Assembly (NCBI GenBank): GCA_965223775.1
Contig: OZ245021.1
Coordinates: 3,224,001-3,288,000 of the forward strand
Direction of reading: 5' to 3'
DNA length: 64,000 bases
Origin: JAJDXW01 sp965223775
GTDB lineage: Bacteria; Pseudomonadota; Gammaproteobacteria; HK1
Numbering within the stretch: the first letter of the stretch is position 1; each line of letters opens with the position of its first letter. The position numbers and the translations under genes were made by a program. This document shows, in pieces, positions 44,898 through 56,394 of the stretch. The notes under the pieces are model-generated. The model worked only from the letters and a program-made list of their open reading frames with translations. It searched no databases and was not told where the DNA came from.

Positions 44898-46058
44898 ATG
44901 GACAACATCCGAGTCGCGATTGCCGGAGTAGGCAACTGTGCCAGTTCGCTGATTCAAGGCATCGAGTACTACCGCACACGCAACACATCGCAATGCCAGG
45001 GGCTGATGCACGAGAGCATTGGGGGCTGGGGCGCCTCGGACATCCAGGTCGTTGCGGCATTCGACATCGATCGACGCAAGGTCGGCCAACGATTGGAGCA
45101 GGCGGTGTTCGCAGAGCCGAACTGCGCCCGGGTGTTTCAATCCGACTTGCCGCCAAGCGGGGTGACGGTTCAGATGGGACCGGTGCTCGACGGCGTCGCC
45201 GAGCACATGGCGCGATACGGCGAGGACGAGGCGTTTCGCCCCGCCGATGAATCCCCCGTGGACGTGGTCGCGGCGCTGCGGACATCGCAAGCCGACGTGC
45301 TCATTTGCTACCTTCCGGTAGGGTCGGAGCAGGCAGTTCGCCACTACGCCCAAGCCTGTCTCGAGGCCGGGGTTGCCATGGTCAACTGCGTGCCGGTCTT
45401 CCTGGCCTCGGACCCCGAGTGGGCGGATCGATTCAAGTCCGCAGGGCTGCCCATCATCGGCGACGACATCAAGAGCCAAGTGGGCGCGACCATCGTCCAC
45501 CGCACACTTGGGCGCCTGTTTGCGGACAGGGGGATCAAGCTCGAGCGGACTTACCAGCTCAATACCGGGGGAAATACCGACTTTCTGAACATGCTGGAGC
45601 GCGCCCGCCTCCAATCGAAGAAGCGATCGAAGACCGAGTCCGTTCAGAGCCAGCTTGACGAGCGATTGGATGGTCACGATATTCATATCGGCCCTTCCGA
45701 CTACGTGCCGTGGCAAGACGACAACAAGATCGCGTTCATCCGGATGGAGGGGCGCGGATTCGGCGATGTGCCGCTCGAGCTGGAGCTCAGATTGTCGGTT
45801 CAGGACTCTCCCAACAGCGCGGGCGTGGTGGTTGACGCCGTGCGGTGCGCCAAGCTCGGTCTCGTGCGGGGATTGTCCGGTCCGCTCGAGGCGCCCAGCG
45901 CCTACTACATGAAGAGTCCGCCGCGACAGATGCGAGACGACACGGCGCTTCGCGCCCTCACGTCTTTCCTGGACTCTGACGAGGTTTCACCGGCTCGGGC
46001 GCGGGAGTTGGACTTGGCAATGGTGCCAATGGATCGGGCGAGAGAGGCAGGCACCTGA
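44898..46058 (+). CDS. ino1: Inositol-3-phosphate synthase (actinobacterial/archaeal type)
   Basis: The 386-residue NAD-dependent enzyme converts glucose-6-phosphate to 1D-myo-inositol-3-phosphate. It begins MDNIRVAIAGVGNCASSLIQ with the NAD-binding GVGNCASS, followed by VVAAFDIDRRKVGQRLEQAV, PIIGDDIKSQVGATIVHRTL, YQLNTGGNTDFLNMLERARL and KTESVQSQL. These are the catalytic-core motifs of the short (Mycobacterium/Archaeoglobus) class. ATG 44898 has GGAG upstream and is preferred over frames reaching further upstream. The enzyme is unusual in gammaproteobacteria, and its position in the island suggests transfer. Confidence 0.93.
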   Translation: MDNIRVAIAGVGNCASSLIQGIEYYRTRNTSQCQGLMHESIGGWGASDIQVVAAFDIDRRKVGQRLEQAVFAEPNCARVFQSDLPPSGVTVQMGPVLDGVAEHMARYGEDEAFRPADESPVDVVAALRTSQADVLICYLPVGSEQAVRHYAQACLEAGVAMVNCVPVFLASDPEWADRFKSAGLPIIGDDIKSQVGATIVHRTLGRLFADRGIKLERTYQLNTGGNTDFLNMLERARLQSKKRSKTESVQSQLDERLDGHDIHIGPSDYVPWQDDNKIAFIRMEGRGFGDVPLELELRLSVQDSPNSAGVVVDAVRCAKLGLVRGLSGPLEAPSAYYMKSPPRQMRDDTALRALTSFLDSDEVSPARARELDLAMVPMDRAREAGT

Positions 46059-46398
46059 TCGCGCCAGGAGTGCGTGCCGTGAAACTCTACTGTGAGACAG
46101 ACCTCTACCAAGACCGTCGCTCGATTCCATCCGTGGGATTCGCCAGCAAGGTTCTGGCGCTACCGGCGGATTTCTGGCTCCGTGTCCCCACCTTCCGCCG
46201 TCGGAAACAGTTAGCGGCGCAAATTGCTGGCGCGAAGAACGACTGCGCGCATCGAGCAGCCAGATTCGAACGCGTGGCACCAGTGCGCGGTGACGCGCGG
46301 AAGCAGCCATCGGTGGGTTCGCCGGATCACCGGGGCGCATTGCGGGCCGCGAAACGCCAGCCGCGGGTGAATGACGACAAGCGCTTCGGAGGATCGCC
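46059..46398. other. Interval with no assigned gene
   Basis: A plus-strand frame starting GTG 46079 is open here, but its product resembles nothing and has no coding bias that I can see. Confidence 0.4.
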
Positions 46399-47178
46399 GT
46401 GGTCAACCGCGCAGACATGAGCCGGCATTTCGCCGCGATCTCTCCAGTCTACCGGTCCGTTCGCACGACCGACCGTGAACCGGTGGAGAAGATTGCACAA
46501 GAGCTCGATGGTCGGGTCTGGTTGAACGGTGCCGACATCGGCTGCGGCGCCGGGCGCTATGTCCTCGCGATGTTCGAGACGATCCCGAATCTCTCTCTCA
46601 CTTGCGTCGATGCCAGCCCAGCGATGCTGGAACAGGTCGACGGACTGCTCCGAGCCAACGGGATCGACAAGTTCCAGACGCGGCACTCGACCGCCGAAAG
46701 TCTCGGACTCGAGCCCGGTCGGTACGACTTCGTGTCCTCCTTCAACGCCGTGCATCACTTCGACCTTCCCGAGTTCCTGCGGAGATCGCGGGATGGGTTG
46801 GCGGAAGGCGGAAGGCTGTTCGTCTACACGCGGTTGCCCGAGCACAATGCGCGCAGCATCTGGGGACGATGTTTCCCGGGTTTCGTGGAAAAGGAGTCGC
46901 GACTGCTGACGATCGGGGACCTTCACGGTGCAATTGAGAATACCCCAGGGCTTCGGTTTGTCAGTGCGACGTGTCTGAGATATTACCGGCAAGCAACACT
47001 CGATCGCCTCATCGAGCAAGCCAGGAGCCGACATTACTCGACGTTCTCTCTCTACGAATCGGACGCATTCGAAGATGCGCTGGGGAGCTTCCGAGAAATC
47101 GTCGAACGTCGCTATGCCGATCCGGTCGAATGGTACGATGAGAATATTCTCATCCACGCAGTGCGTGATGACGCCTGA
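46399..47178 (+). CDS. Class I SAM-dependent methyltransferase
   Basis: The 259-residue protein has SRHFAAISPVYRSVRTTDRE, the SAM motif GADIGCGAGRYVLAMFE (about residue 45), CVDASPAMLEQVDGLL, and FVSSFNAVHHFDLPEFLRRS. It resembles UbiE/SAM-dependent methyltransferases of small molecules. GTG 46399 or ATG 46417 may be the start. It follows ino1 on the same strand after 340 bases and could modify an inositol-derived product, which is inference only. Confidence 0.85.
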   Translation: MVNRADMSRHFAAISPVYRSVRTTDREPVEKIAQELDGRVWLNGADIGCGAGRYVLAMFETIPNLSLTCVDASPAMLEQVDGLLRANGIDKFQTRHSTAESLGLEPGRYDFVSSFNAVHHFDLPEFLRRSRDGLAEGGRLFVYTRLPEHNARSIWGRCFPGFVEKESRLLTIGDLHGAIENTPGLRFVSATCLRYYRQATLDRLIEQARSRHYSTFSLYESDAFEDALGSFREIVERRYADPVEWYDENILIHAVRDDA

Positions 47179-47295
47179 TACGACACAACGTCAGGAGCTT
47201 CCGGTTCCGGAAAAGAGCGATCCGTGACCTGCCCCCACAGGGTGGTCCACTCGGGTTGTTGGTTCACCGTCGGTCTGAACATGTCCCCGACGTGT

Positions 47296-47568
47296 TCAGA
47301 TGTGAATCCGCTCGATCTCGTCGAGCGAAATCTCCTCGGGCAGGCGGTTGTAGAGCTGCGTGGTGCGGGTGGATTCGTGCCCCGCGATCCGGGCCGCGAC
47401 CTCGAGGTCGCCGCCGTTTCGAAGGTACTCGGTGATCCCGGTGCCGCGGAAGCTGTGGGCGCAGATCTCGGCTGGTAGCCCGGCCTTTCGGGCGCGGCGC
47501 TTGATCATCTTGAGCGCACTCACCCGCGACATCCCCTTCGTCTGCAGAGCAACCTTTGACCTCGACAA
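47296..47568 (-). pseudogene. Tyrosine recombinase C-terminal fragment
   Basis: The minus strand encodes SALKMIKRRARKAGLPAEIC, AHSFRGTGITEYLRNGGDLE and VAARIAGHESTRTTQLYNRL. These hold the HSFR box and the GHESTRTTQLYNR segment with the nucleophile Tyr. The N-terminal two thirds, including the first catalytic Arg, are absent; the frame joins a DUF3883-like fragment at about 47546. Confidence 0.82.
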
Positions 47569-47950
47569 GAAGCTTTACGGCATCCCGTGTGAACTCCAGA
47601 TCCCAACCCTTATTCTCCTGTTCGACCGAAACGCATTCGTAGGTGCGATAGTGGTCGATGACGTGCTGGATTGCTGCCTTCTCAACCATCGCCCGGCGCG
47701 CTGGATCAGATTGTCGCGGTGTACCCCCAAGTGGCGGCACCCAAGGGTCTTGCATGTATTCCTGGAGCTTACGAACGAACGGCTTCGCGTGAGGTTCGCC
47801 CGTGTAGCGGATGTTTCTTGTTCCAATGACGAATTCGCGACCACTCCCGAGCCGTGGCACGGAAAACACACGCTCATCAACGCTCAAAAGCGTGCAATTC
47901 TCTTCCTCGGCCTCTGCGACATAGAGGCGGCTCCGTCGCTTGGACTGGCG
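47546..47950 (-). pseudogene. DUF3883-like nuclease domain fragment
   Basis: The minus strand reads FSVPRLGSGREFVIGTRNIR, RAMVEKAAIQHVIDHYRTYE and CVSVEQENKGWDLEFTRDAV then LLVEVKGCS. The GWDLE...VEVKG pattern is that of DUF3883, a PD-(D/E)XK-like domain found in restriction and defence proteins. It has no start (a stop lies near 47953) and ends by fusion to the integrase fragment. Confidence 0.6.
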
Positions 47951-47997
47951 TCAGCGGCGGAGGGCGCGCGGCACGCCGGATCCCGTCCCCGCACGCC

Positions 47998-49044
47998 TCA
48001 AGGCGCTCCCAGGCACTCCACCAGCTCGAGCTCGCCCTTGCCCTTCAACTCCACCGAACCGCGAGTCCGGCCGCGGCACCGGTTTTCGATCCGCGTCCAG
48101 GTCGCAGCGGTCATCACCACCCGGCCCGGGCTCGCATGCTCGGCGAGACGAAATGCGGTGTTTACCGTATCCCCCCACAGATCGTACAGGAACCGCCTAC
48201 TGCCCACGACGCCGGCGACCACGGGGCCAACATGCATGCCAACCCGGACTTGCCAGTGGGGTGCGGTTTCGACCGCGACGGCGGCCATCTCAAGTCCGCA
48301 TCGTGCCGTTTGCAGCACCGGGTCGGGTACCTGATGCAGTAGCCCCGCGGTGGCGAGAAAGGCGTCGCCGACCGTCTTGATCTGCTCCATCCCGTGCTCG
48401 AGCGCGCTCTTCTCAAGGCGTTCGAACAGGGTTTGCAGGCCCGCGACCACCTGTTCCGGCGAGTGCCGGTCGCAGTATTCGGTGAAGCCGACCACGTCGC
48501 AGAACAGGACGGCGACCTCTTCGAATCGCCGGGGCTGAACCGCGCCCGTCGCCTTGAGCTCCCGCACCGCCCCGGCGGGGAGGATGGCGTGCAGCAGGTC
48601 ATCGGACCGCTTCTTCTCGAGCTCAACCTGCCCCAGGTAAGCGGCTTCCTGGTCCCTCAGCCGCTTCTTCTCCAGGCACGCCCCGACCCGGGCCCGCAAC
48701 AGGGTCGGGTTGAAGGGCTTGGGCAGATAGTCTTCGGCGCCGAGTTCGATGCAGCGAACGATGCTGTCGATTTCGTCCAGGGCGGAGATCATCACGACCG
48801 GAATGTCGCGCAGCTTCGAGCTGGCCTTCATCGTCTCCAACACCTCGAAGCCGTTCATCTCCGGCATCATGATGTCGAGGAGGACCAGGTCGAAGGGGCG
48901 CGCGTCCAGCAGCTCCAAGGCCTGCCGTCCGTGCTCGGCCGTCGCGACGCCGTCGTAGCCTTGCCGCTTCAGCCGCCGGGTGAGCGTGTAGCGGTTGTCC
49001 TTGTTGTCGTCGACGACGAGAACGGAGGGAGCGGCTTCGCTCAT
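47998..49044 (-). CDS. Response regulator with class III adenylate cyclase domain
   Basis: The 348-residue protein has an N-terminal receiver domain (VLVVDDNKDNRYTLTRRLKR, phospho-acceptor Asp57 in LLDIMMPEMNG, KPF at 110) and a C-terminal cyclase domain. The cyclase residues are in place: Asp183 (LFCDVVGF) and Asp227 for metal, Lys223 and Asp292 for adenine, Asn295 and Arg299 (NTAFR) for catalysis. It should therefore make cAMP when phosphorylated or activated. ATG 49044 overlaps the stop of the preceding response regulator (ATGA). It is the output end of the signalling cassette. Confidence 0.92.
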   Translation of the reverse strand: MSEAAPSVLVVDDNKDNRYTLTRRLKRQGYDGVATAEHGRQALELLDARPFDLVLLDIMMPEMNGFEVLETMKASSKLRDIPVVMISALDEIDSIVRCIELGAEDYLPKPFNPTLLRARVGACLEKKRLRDQEAAYLGQVELEKKRSDDLLHAILPAGAVRELKATGAVQPRRFEEVAVLFCDVVGFTEYCDRHSPEQVVAGLQTLFERLEKSALEHGMEQIKTVGDAFLATAGLLHQVPDPVLQTARCGLEMAAVAVETAPHWQVRVGMHVGPVVAGVVGSRRFLYDLWGDTVNTAFRLAEHASPGRVVMTAATWTRIENRCRGRTRGSVELKGKGELELVECLGAP

Positions 49045-49421
49045 GCGGCAGATCCGCTTGTCAACAGCGCCTCGATCTTGGCCAGTAGGCGTTCGAGTTC
49101 GATCGGCTTGGTGTCGTAGTCGTCGCAGCCCGCGGCGAGCGCACTTTCTCGGTCACCTTCCATGGCGTGCGCCGAAAGGGCAATGACCGGGACATGACGC
49201 GTTTCGGGCGCGGCCTTGAGCTCTCGGGTCGCCGCCCAGCCGTCCAGCACCGGCAGGCTCAAGTCCATCAGAATCAGCGACGGCGCGTCGGCACGAGCCA
49301 TTTCGACTCCCTTCTCGCCGTCGGACGCGACGACGACCTCATAGCCCCTGCGCCGCAGGCGACGCGCCAGCATATAGACGTTGTCCTCGTTGTCCTCAAC
49401 GTACAGAATTCTGGCCCGCAT
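49041..49421 (-). CDS. Single-domain response regulator
   Basis: The 126-residue receiver has RILYVEDNEDNVYMLARRLR, phospho-acceptor Asp53 in LILMDLSLPVLDG, and KPIELERLLAKIEALL at the end. It lies between the hybrid kinase and the cyclase regulator and could shuttle phosphate. Its ATG and the GGTGAG ribosome binding site lie inside the right terminal repeat of MITE copy 5, so both were probably supplied by the insertion. Confidence 0.92.
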   Translation of the reverse strand: MRARILYVEDNEDNVYMLARRLRRRGYEVVVASDGEKGVEMARADAPSLILMDLSLPVLDGWAATRELKAAPETRHVPVIALSAHAMEGDRESALAAGCDDYDTKPIELERLLAKIEALLTSGSAA

Positions 49422-49537
49422 TGCTCACCGGCCTCCTACTGCGGACGCCGATACGCTCACGGTGAACGGGCGTACTCCCTCGAGCCACTTCGAAACAGTG
49501 TCAGCCATGCCTTCAGTCTCTCAGTCCGTGCGCCCGC

Positions 49538-52360
<2,823 letters not shown>

Positions 52361-52619
52361 AGGGGATCCTCCCTTTGGCTACCGAACAGGCCAAGACACG
52401 ATCAAAGCACCATCCCCCATAGCTGCTCGACCCGGTTCAGCCAAGGATGACAGGCGGGCTGATCGACGTCTCACCGGTCGCGAAATCCTCATTACAACTC
52501 CTCGTCATGCTGTGTCTCATCGGGCGGCTTCTCTAGTGACCAAATCGTCTCTGTCACCAAGACTCATCACTGAAAGCCGCCCGAGTTCCCTCAAGTGATC
52601 GAGTTTCTCGCTCAAGTAT

Positions 52620-53417
52620 TCAGTCTGCCCCCGTGTATTTCCCTGCGATACCATCGGCGACGATCTCATCGTATCGCCCGCTTTCCTTAAGCAGCCTCAA
52701 GCCTCTATTAATCAGTTCGATAAATCGCTCGTTGTCCGGATTGGCCTTCGCAAGGATCAAGTGCAGTGGGGATGAGCGTATGAGCCTGGGGTGGTGCTCG
52801 AACCGCGCAGCGTCTTCCTCGCCAAGAGTGTTTCGGATTTGCCTATACGTAACCAGGACCGCCCCGGGAAACACGTCAATCCGCCCCTTGAACAGCTTTC
52901 TCAGGTTCAACTCATCGGTCGCCACCCATTCCGGCCGGATGATTTTCGCATCAACTGCGTCTTTGAACTCCGTGCCGTAGAAGTATTCCAGAGTTGCCCC
53001 TATCTTCGTGTCCTTCAAGTCCTCCATCGTCTCCCAGTCGAAGCTGGCGTCCTTCAGGTGGAAGAAAGCCATCTCCACTTGATTCACCGCATCCGAATAA
53101 TGGAAGTGCCGAGCTCGTTCCTCGCTGTAATACCACACCGCGCTACCGTCCCACTTCTCCCCACTCTTCGCCAACTTGAATGAGCGTTTCCACGGAAAGA
53201 AACCATACTCGACTTCCACATCCACCAGGGCGAAGGCCTCGGTGACGATATGTGATGACACGCCGTAGTGCGGCAAATTCTCGGATAGATAAGGCGGCCA
53301 TTCCCCGTTGGTTATTCGGATCGTTTCACCGGCAGACGCGGCTTGTGTCATCGCGATTGCCAGACACAGTAGCGCTGCTACTCTCTTGGCATTTGGCTTT
53401 TGGCTATTGACGAGCAT
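52620..53417 (-). CDS. Periplasmic solute-binding protein (family 3 type)
   Basis: The 265-residue protein has a signal peptide (KRVAALLCLAIAMTQAASA) and an SBP_bac_3-like domain: TIRITNGEWPPYLSENLPHY, GVSSHIVTEAFALVDVEVEY, FFPWKRSFKLA and IGATLEYFYGTEF. There is no ABC permease or ATPase nearby. The next gene on the strand is a hybrid kinase, so it probably serves as a ligand-binding sensor partner rather than a transporter component. No ligand is predicted. The 259 bases between it and the kinase hold no gene. Confidence 0.85.
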   Translation of the reverse strand: MLVNSQKPNAKRVAALLCLAIAMTQAASAGETIRITNGEWPPYLSENLPHYGVSSHIVTEAFALVDVEVEYGFFPWKRSFKLAKSGEKWDGSAVWYYSEERARHFHYSDAVNQVEMAFFHLKDASFDWETMEDLKDTKIGATLEYFYGTEFKDAVDAKIIRPEWVATDELNLRKLFKGRIDVFPGAVLVTYRQIRNTLGEEDAARFEHHPRLIRSSPLHLILAKANPDNERFIELINRGLRLLKESGRYDEIVADGIAGKYTGAD

Positions 53418-54134
53418 TTTTTGTCCTCAAAACTCGCAATTCTTCCGCGTGGGCGAGCGGAGTGCAAAGGTCAGTCGGGGCGGTACCAAAGGAGCCGCGC
53501 GACCGGCGCGGCGCGGGACGTGCGGCAGGCGCTCGAACCGCCGAGGCATGACGCGCCCCAGCGGACATGAAGAGGGCTCTCGGCTCTCTCTACTTACGGA
53601 AAGACCCGTGTCCTCCGGCCCCGACCCGCGCTCGCGCACAGCGCGCGAACCTCCGCCCCCATCCGCCGCCGTGTCGAGCGCACGCGCCACCGCCTTCTCA
53701 CCGTCAACGAGGGTCATCTCTTCACTCCAGCCGGCCGTGCCGATGTCCTGCTCTTCTCCGGTCGGTTCAGCCGGTCCCGAACGCAACCCCCGGGCAGCCC
53801 GCCTCGTCGCTGCCTGGACCGCAGCTCATTCCGCGCACTCGGTGGCGATACCGCGCGGGAACCTGCTGAACACCCTCGCGCTATTATTCCCGTTGGCGTG
53901 AAGAATTCCAGATGGTTGTTTTTCCGATCCTGGACCGAATTATTTTGGGTGTATGGCGCCGCTGACTGCGTGTTTGAGGCGACCCATTTCAGCCACGCGC
54001 CATGCCCGCATCGCACCGCCGTTTCCATTCCGCAGGGACGCATCGAGAGCGCCTTCAAGGCGCCGGGACCGACAGGCCAGAGTGCCGAAGGCACCCCGCG
54101 CAGCCGACCGTCGCCGCGGCCCGCCGCCCCGGAC
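53418..54134. other. Gene-free interval
   Basis: About 700 bases with open frames on both strands but none resembling a known protein; codon use looks random GC-rich. A shorter AT-rich stretch lies near 53900-53960 (GTTTTTCCGATCC). No fragment was identified. Confidence 0.45.
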
Positions 54135-55091
54135 TCAGCCATCGCCTTGCGCAGCGGACGCCGCCGCTGCCTTCCCGGCCGCGACGCTCTTTCGCGCGCT
54201 CTCAGCCCGCAGCCAGTCCAGGAACGCCCGCGCCTCGGGCTTCTCGCCCACTCCGGGAGCCACCGCGAGAAAATAGCGCGCCGGGGCCACCACCGGCGGT
54301 CCCAACAGCTCCACCAGCGTCCCGCGCTCGAGACAGGGCGCGATCAGCAGGGAGTGACCAAGCGCGACGCCCATGCCCTCGACCGCCGCCTGGACCATCA
54401 TCGAGTACAGACGGTAGCCCGACGCCCGGGACATGTCCGGCGCGCCGGCCTCGCGGCTCGCAAACCAGTGCGCCCAGTAGTCATCCCAGGCGAGATCGTA
54501 GAGCAGCGGCCATCCATGCAGGTCGGCCGGGTGCTCGGGCCGCCCCCTCGATGCCAGGAAGGCCGGACTGCACACCGGGACGAGCGGTTCCTCGAACAGC
54601 ACCTCGCTCTGCAAGGTGCGCGGGACCGAGGCCACGAAGGCGATCCAGACGTCGAACTCGCGCCGCGCGGGGTCGACCTCGTGGTGATCGCCGAGCGAGG
54701 TCTCGAACTCGATGACGATCTCGGGATGAGCACTGCGGAACGCGGCGAGCCGCGGCATCAGCCACATCTCGGCGAACGCCTCGACGGCGACGAGCTTGAG
54801 CGCCCCGCCTTTCGCGCCGGCGCGGAACCGCTCGGCGGTGTCATCGAACGCGGAGAGGGTGTCCTGGACCTCGATGAGGAACGCCTGTCCACGCGCGCTC
54901 AGGGCGAGACCGTGCGACCGGCGCTCGAACAGCTCCACCCCGAGATACTGCTCGAGCTTCCTGACACGATAGGCGACGGCGCCCGACGTCACGCCGAGCT
55001 CGCGTGCCGCCTTGGCGAAACTCTGGTGCCGCCCGGCCACTTCGAAGAAACGGATCGTCTCGAGCGGCGCCCGGCCTACCGCGTTGCCCAT
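54135..55091 (-). CDS. LysR-family transcriptional regulator (GcvA-like)
   Basis: The 318-residue regulator has an N-terminal winged helix (APLETIRFFEVAGRHQSFAK, AARELGVTSGAVAYRVRKLE) and an effector domain (FDVWIAFVASVPRTLQSEVL, SMMVQAAVEGMGVALGHSLL). The start GNAVGRAPLE and the SGAVAYRVRKLE helix are typical of the GcvA/AmpR-like group. ATG at 55091. It faces away from the amidase fragment at 55690, a common arrangement of regulator and target, now broken. Confidence 0.9.
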   Translation of the reverse strand: MGNAVGRAPLETIRFFEVAGRHQSFAKAARELGVTSGAVAYRVRKLEQYLGVELFERRSHGLALSARGQAFLIEVQDTLSAFDDTAERFRAGAKGGALKLVAVEAFAEMWLMPRLAAFRSAHPEIVIEFETSLGDHHEVDPARREFDVWIAFVASVPRTLQSEVLFEEPLVPVCSPAFLASRGRPEHPADLHGWPLLYDLAWDDYWAHWFASREAGAPDMSRASGYRLYSMMVQAAVEGMGVALGHSLLIAPCLERGTLVELLGPPVVAPARYFLAVAPGVGEKPEARAFLDWLRAESARKSVAAGKAAAASAAQGDG

Positions 55092-55539
55092 CGTTCTCGC
55101 CCCGTCTCCCGCTGCATCGTTGTGCGCCAATCGGTCCCCTGCGGACCGCCCGGGGCCGGCTTGGTATCGATTCAACCGGAATTCCGGAGCCGGGACCAGA
55201 GGCCAAAATCCATAGATGGAAGGAACAAAATATTTGTGTCTGCCCCGCGGTCCCTCTTCCCCGACGCGATGCCGTGTCCTGCCGCGCATGCAACTGTCAC
55301 GGTGTCACTCGGTGGCAACCCCGTTGGCACCGAACAGGTCGGCCGCCATCTGGCAATGGGACTTGCCGGCGTCACATACCCGCGGGGTGGCGATATCGAT
55401 GCACTCCCGGATCCCCGGCATGGACGACTCGGCGTGGCCGCGCCCGGATAATCCGGGATCTGCCGCTGCGCCCTGCCATGGAAACACCACCGCCTGGGCC
55501 GGTACGAACGGGCTATTCACTTCGTCCGCATTGGGACGA
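55092..55539. other. Gene-free interval
   Basis: No recognisable gene. It contains the presumed LysR promoter region. A minus-strand open frame at about 55305-55520 (Cys-rich CDAGKSHCQMAADLFG) is not assignable. Confidence 0.4.
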
Positions 55540-55665
55540 TCAGGACGTTCCCCGCTCCTCCTTCTCCGCGATCAGCATGACCGCCCGGTTGAGTCCGATC
55601 GTCAGCACGTCCTCGTCGTCGGGGATGGACCGTGCGTGCGAGCGGAACGGTGTACTGTCATAAGG
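55540..55665 (-). pseudogene. DNA topoisomerase I C-terminal fragment
   Basis: About 35 codons read TPFRSHARSIPDDEDVLTIG then LNRAVMLIAEKEERG and a stop. The DDVLTIGLNRAV(T/A)LIAEK signature closes many topoisomerase I proteins. The rest of topA is absent, so this is a stray copy of its 3' end. Confidence 0.55.
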
Positions 55666-55689
55666 GCGCCTCGTGGTGTAGGCAGCGAT

Positions 55690-56240
55690 AGATCGTTGCG
55701 ACATGGACAACTTACGGCTCGCGGCTCCACGAGCACCACCGTCCCCGGAAGAGCCTCGTCTACGTGGACCGGCTCCTGCGTGCAGGCGCAATTCTGCTCG
55801 GGCGAACCACCACCCCGGAGTTCGCTCTCCTCGGCGTCACCCATTCCGAACTCTGGGGCGTGACCCGAAACCCCTGGAACCTCGCACTCTCCCCGGGCGG
55901 CTCGAGCGGAGGGGCGGGAACGGCACTCGCGGCGGGCATGACGACGCTCGCGGACGGATCGGACATCGGGGGCTCGATCCGGATCCCGGCTTCGTGCTGT
56001 GGCGTCTTCGGCCTCAAGCCCTCCCACGGTCGGGTGCCGAGCGGCGGTCCGGGATGCTTCGACACCTACCTTGCCTACGGCCCGATGATGCGCACCGTCG
56101 CTGATGCCGCCATCATGCTGAACGTCATGGCGGGTCAGCACCGCGAGGATCCGGCTTCGGTGCCGGGCAAGCTCGATCTGCCCCTCCACCCGGACGGCAT
56201 CAAGGGTTGGAGGATTGCACTCTCGATGGATCTCGGTTAC
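55690..56240 (+). pseudogene. Amidase (amidase-signature family), truncated at both ends
   Basis: The plus strand reads TTYGSRLHEHHRPRKSLVYV, GAILLGRTTTPEFALLGVTH, PWNLALSPGGSSGGAGTALA then GGSIRIPASCCGVFGLKPSH. The amidase-signature core is present, with GGSSGG and the GGSIRIP nucleophile region. The N-terminal part with the catalytic Lys is missing, and the C-terminal half is replaced at about 56245 by the dispersed repeat. It is therefore inactive. Confidence 0.85.
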
Positions 56241-56261
56241 ATCGTCCAGAGCATTGACTTT

Positions 56262-56365
56262 CCACGAGTGTGCCCGCGGGCTGGAAGCCCGCTCTTCTAG
56301 GAAGTCGGCGGTTCCAGGAAGCTGGCGCCCCGAACCGGAGCTTTGTACGTAATCTGGAACGCTGA
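56262..56365. repeat. Dispersed GTACGTAATC-type repeat, copy C
   Basis: GTGCCCGCGGGCTGGAAGCC, GGTTCCAGGAAGC and the end TTTGTACGTAATCTGG match modules of the repeat at 34745-35095. It lies directly at the broken end of the amidase gene. Confidence 0.7.
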
Positions 56366-56394
56366 TACTGCGGCTACCGGAGGCAACTTTTGAC

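Noticed and set aside
46079..46420. Plus-strand frame between ino1 and the methyltransferase.
   Set aside because: No recognisable family, random composition and no clear ribosome binding site.
53427..54134. Several overlapping open frames on both strands.
   Set aside because: None resembles a known protein and no consistent coding signal is visible.
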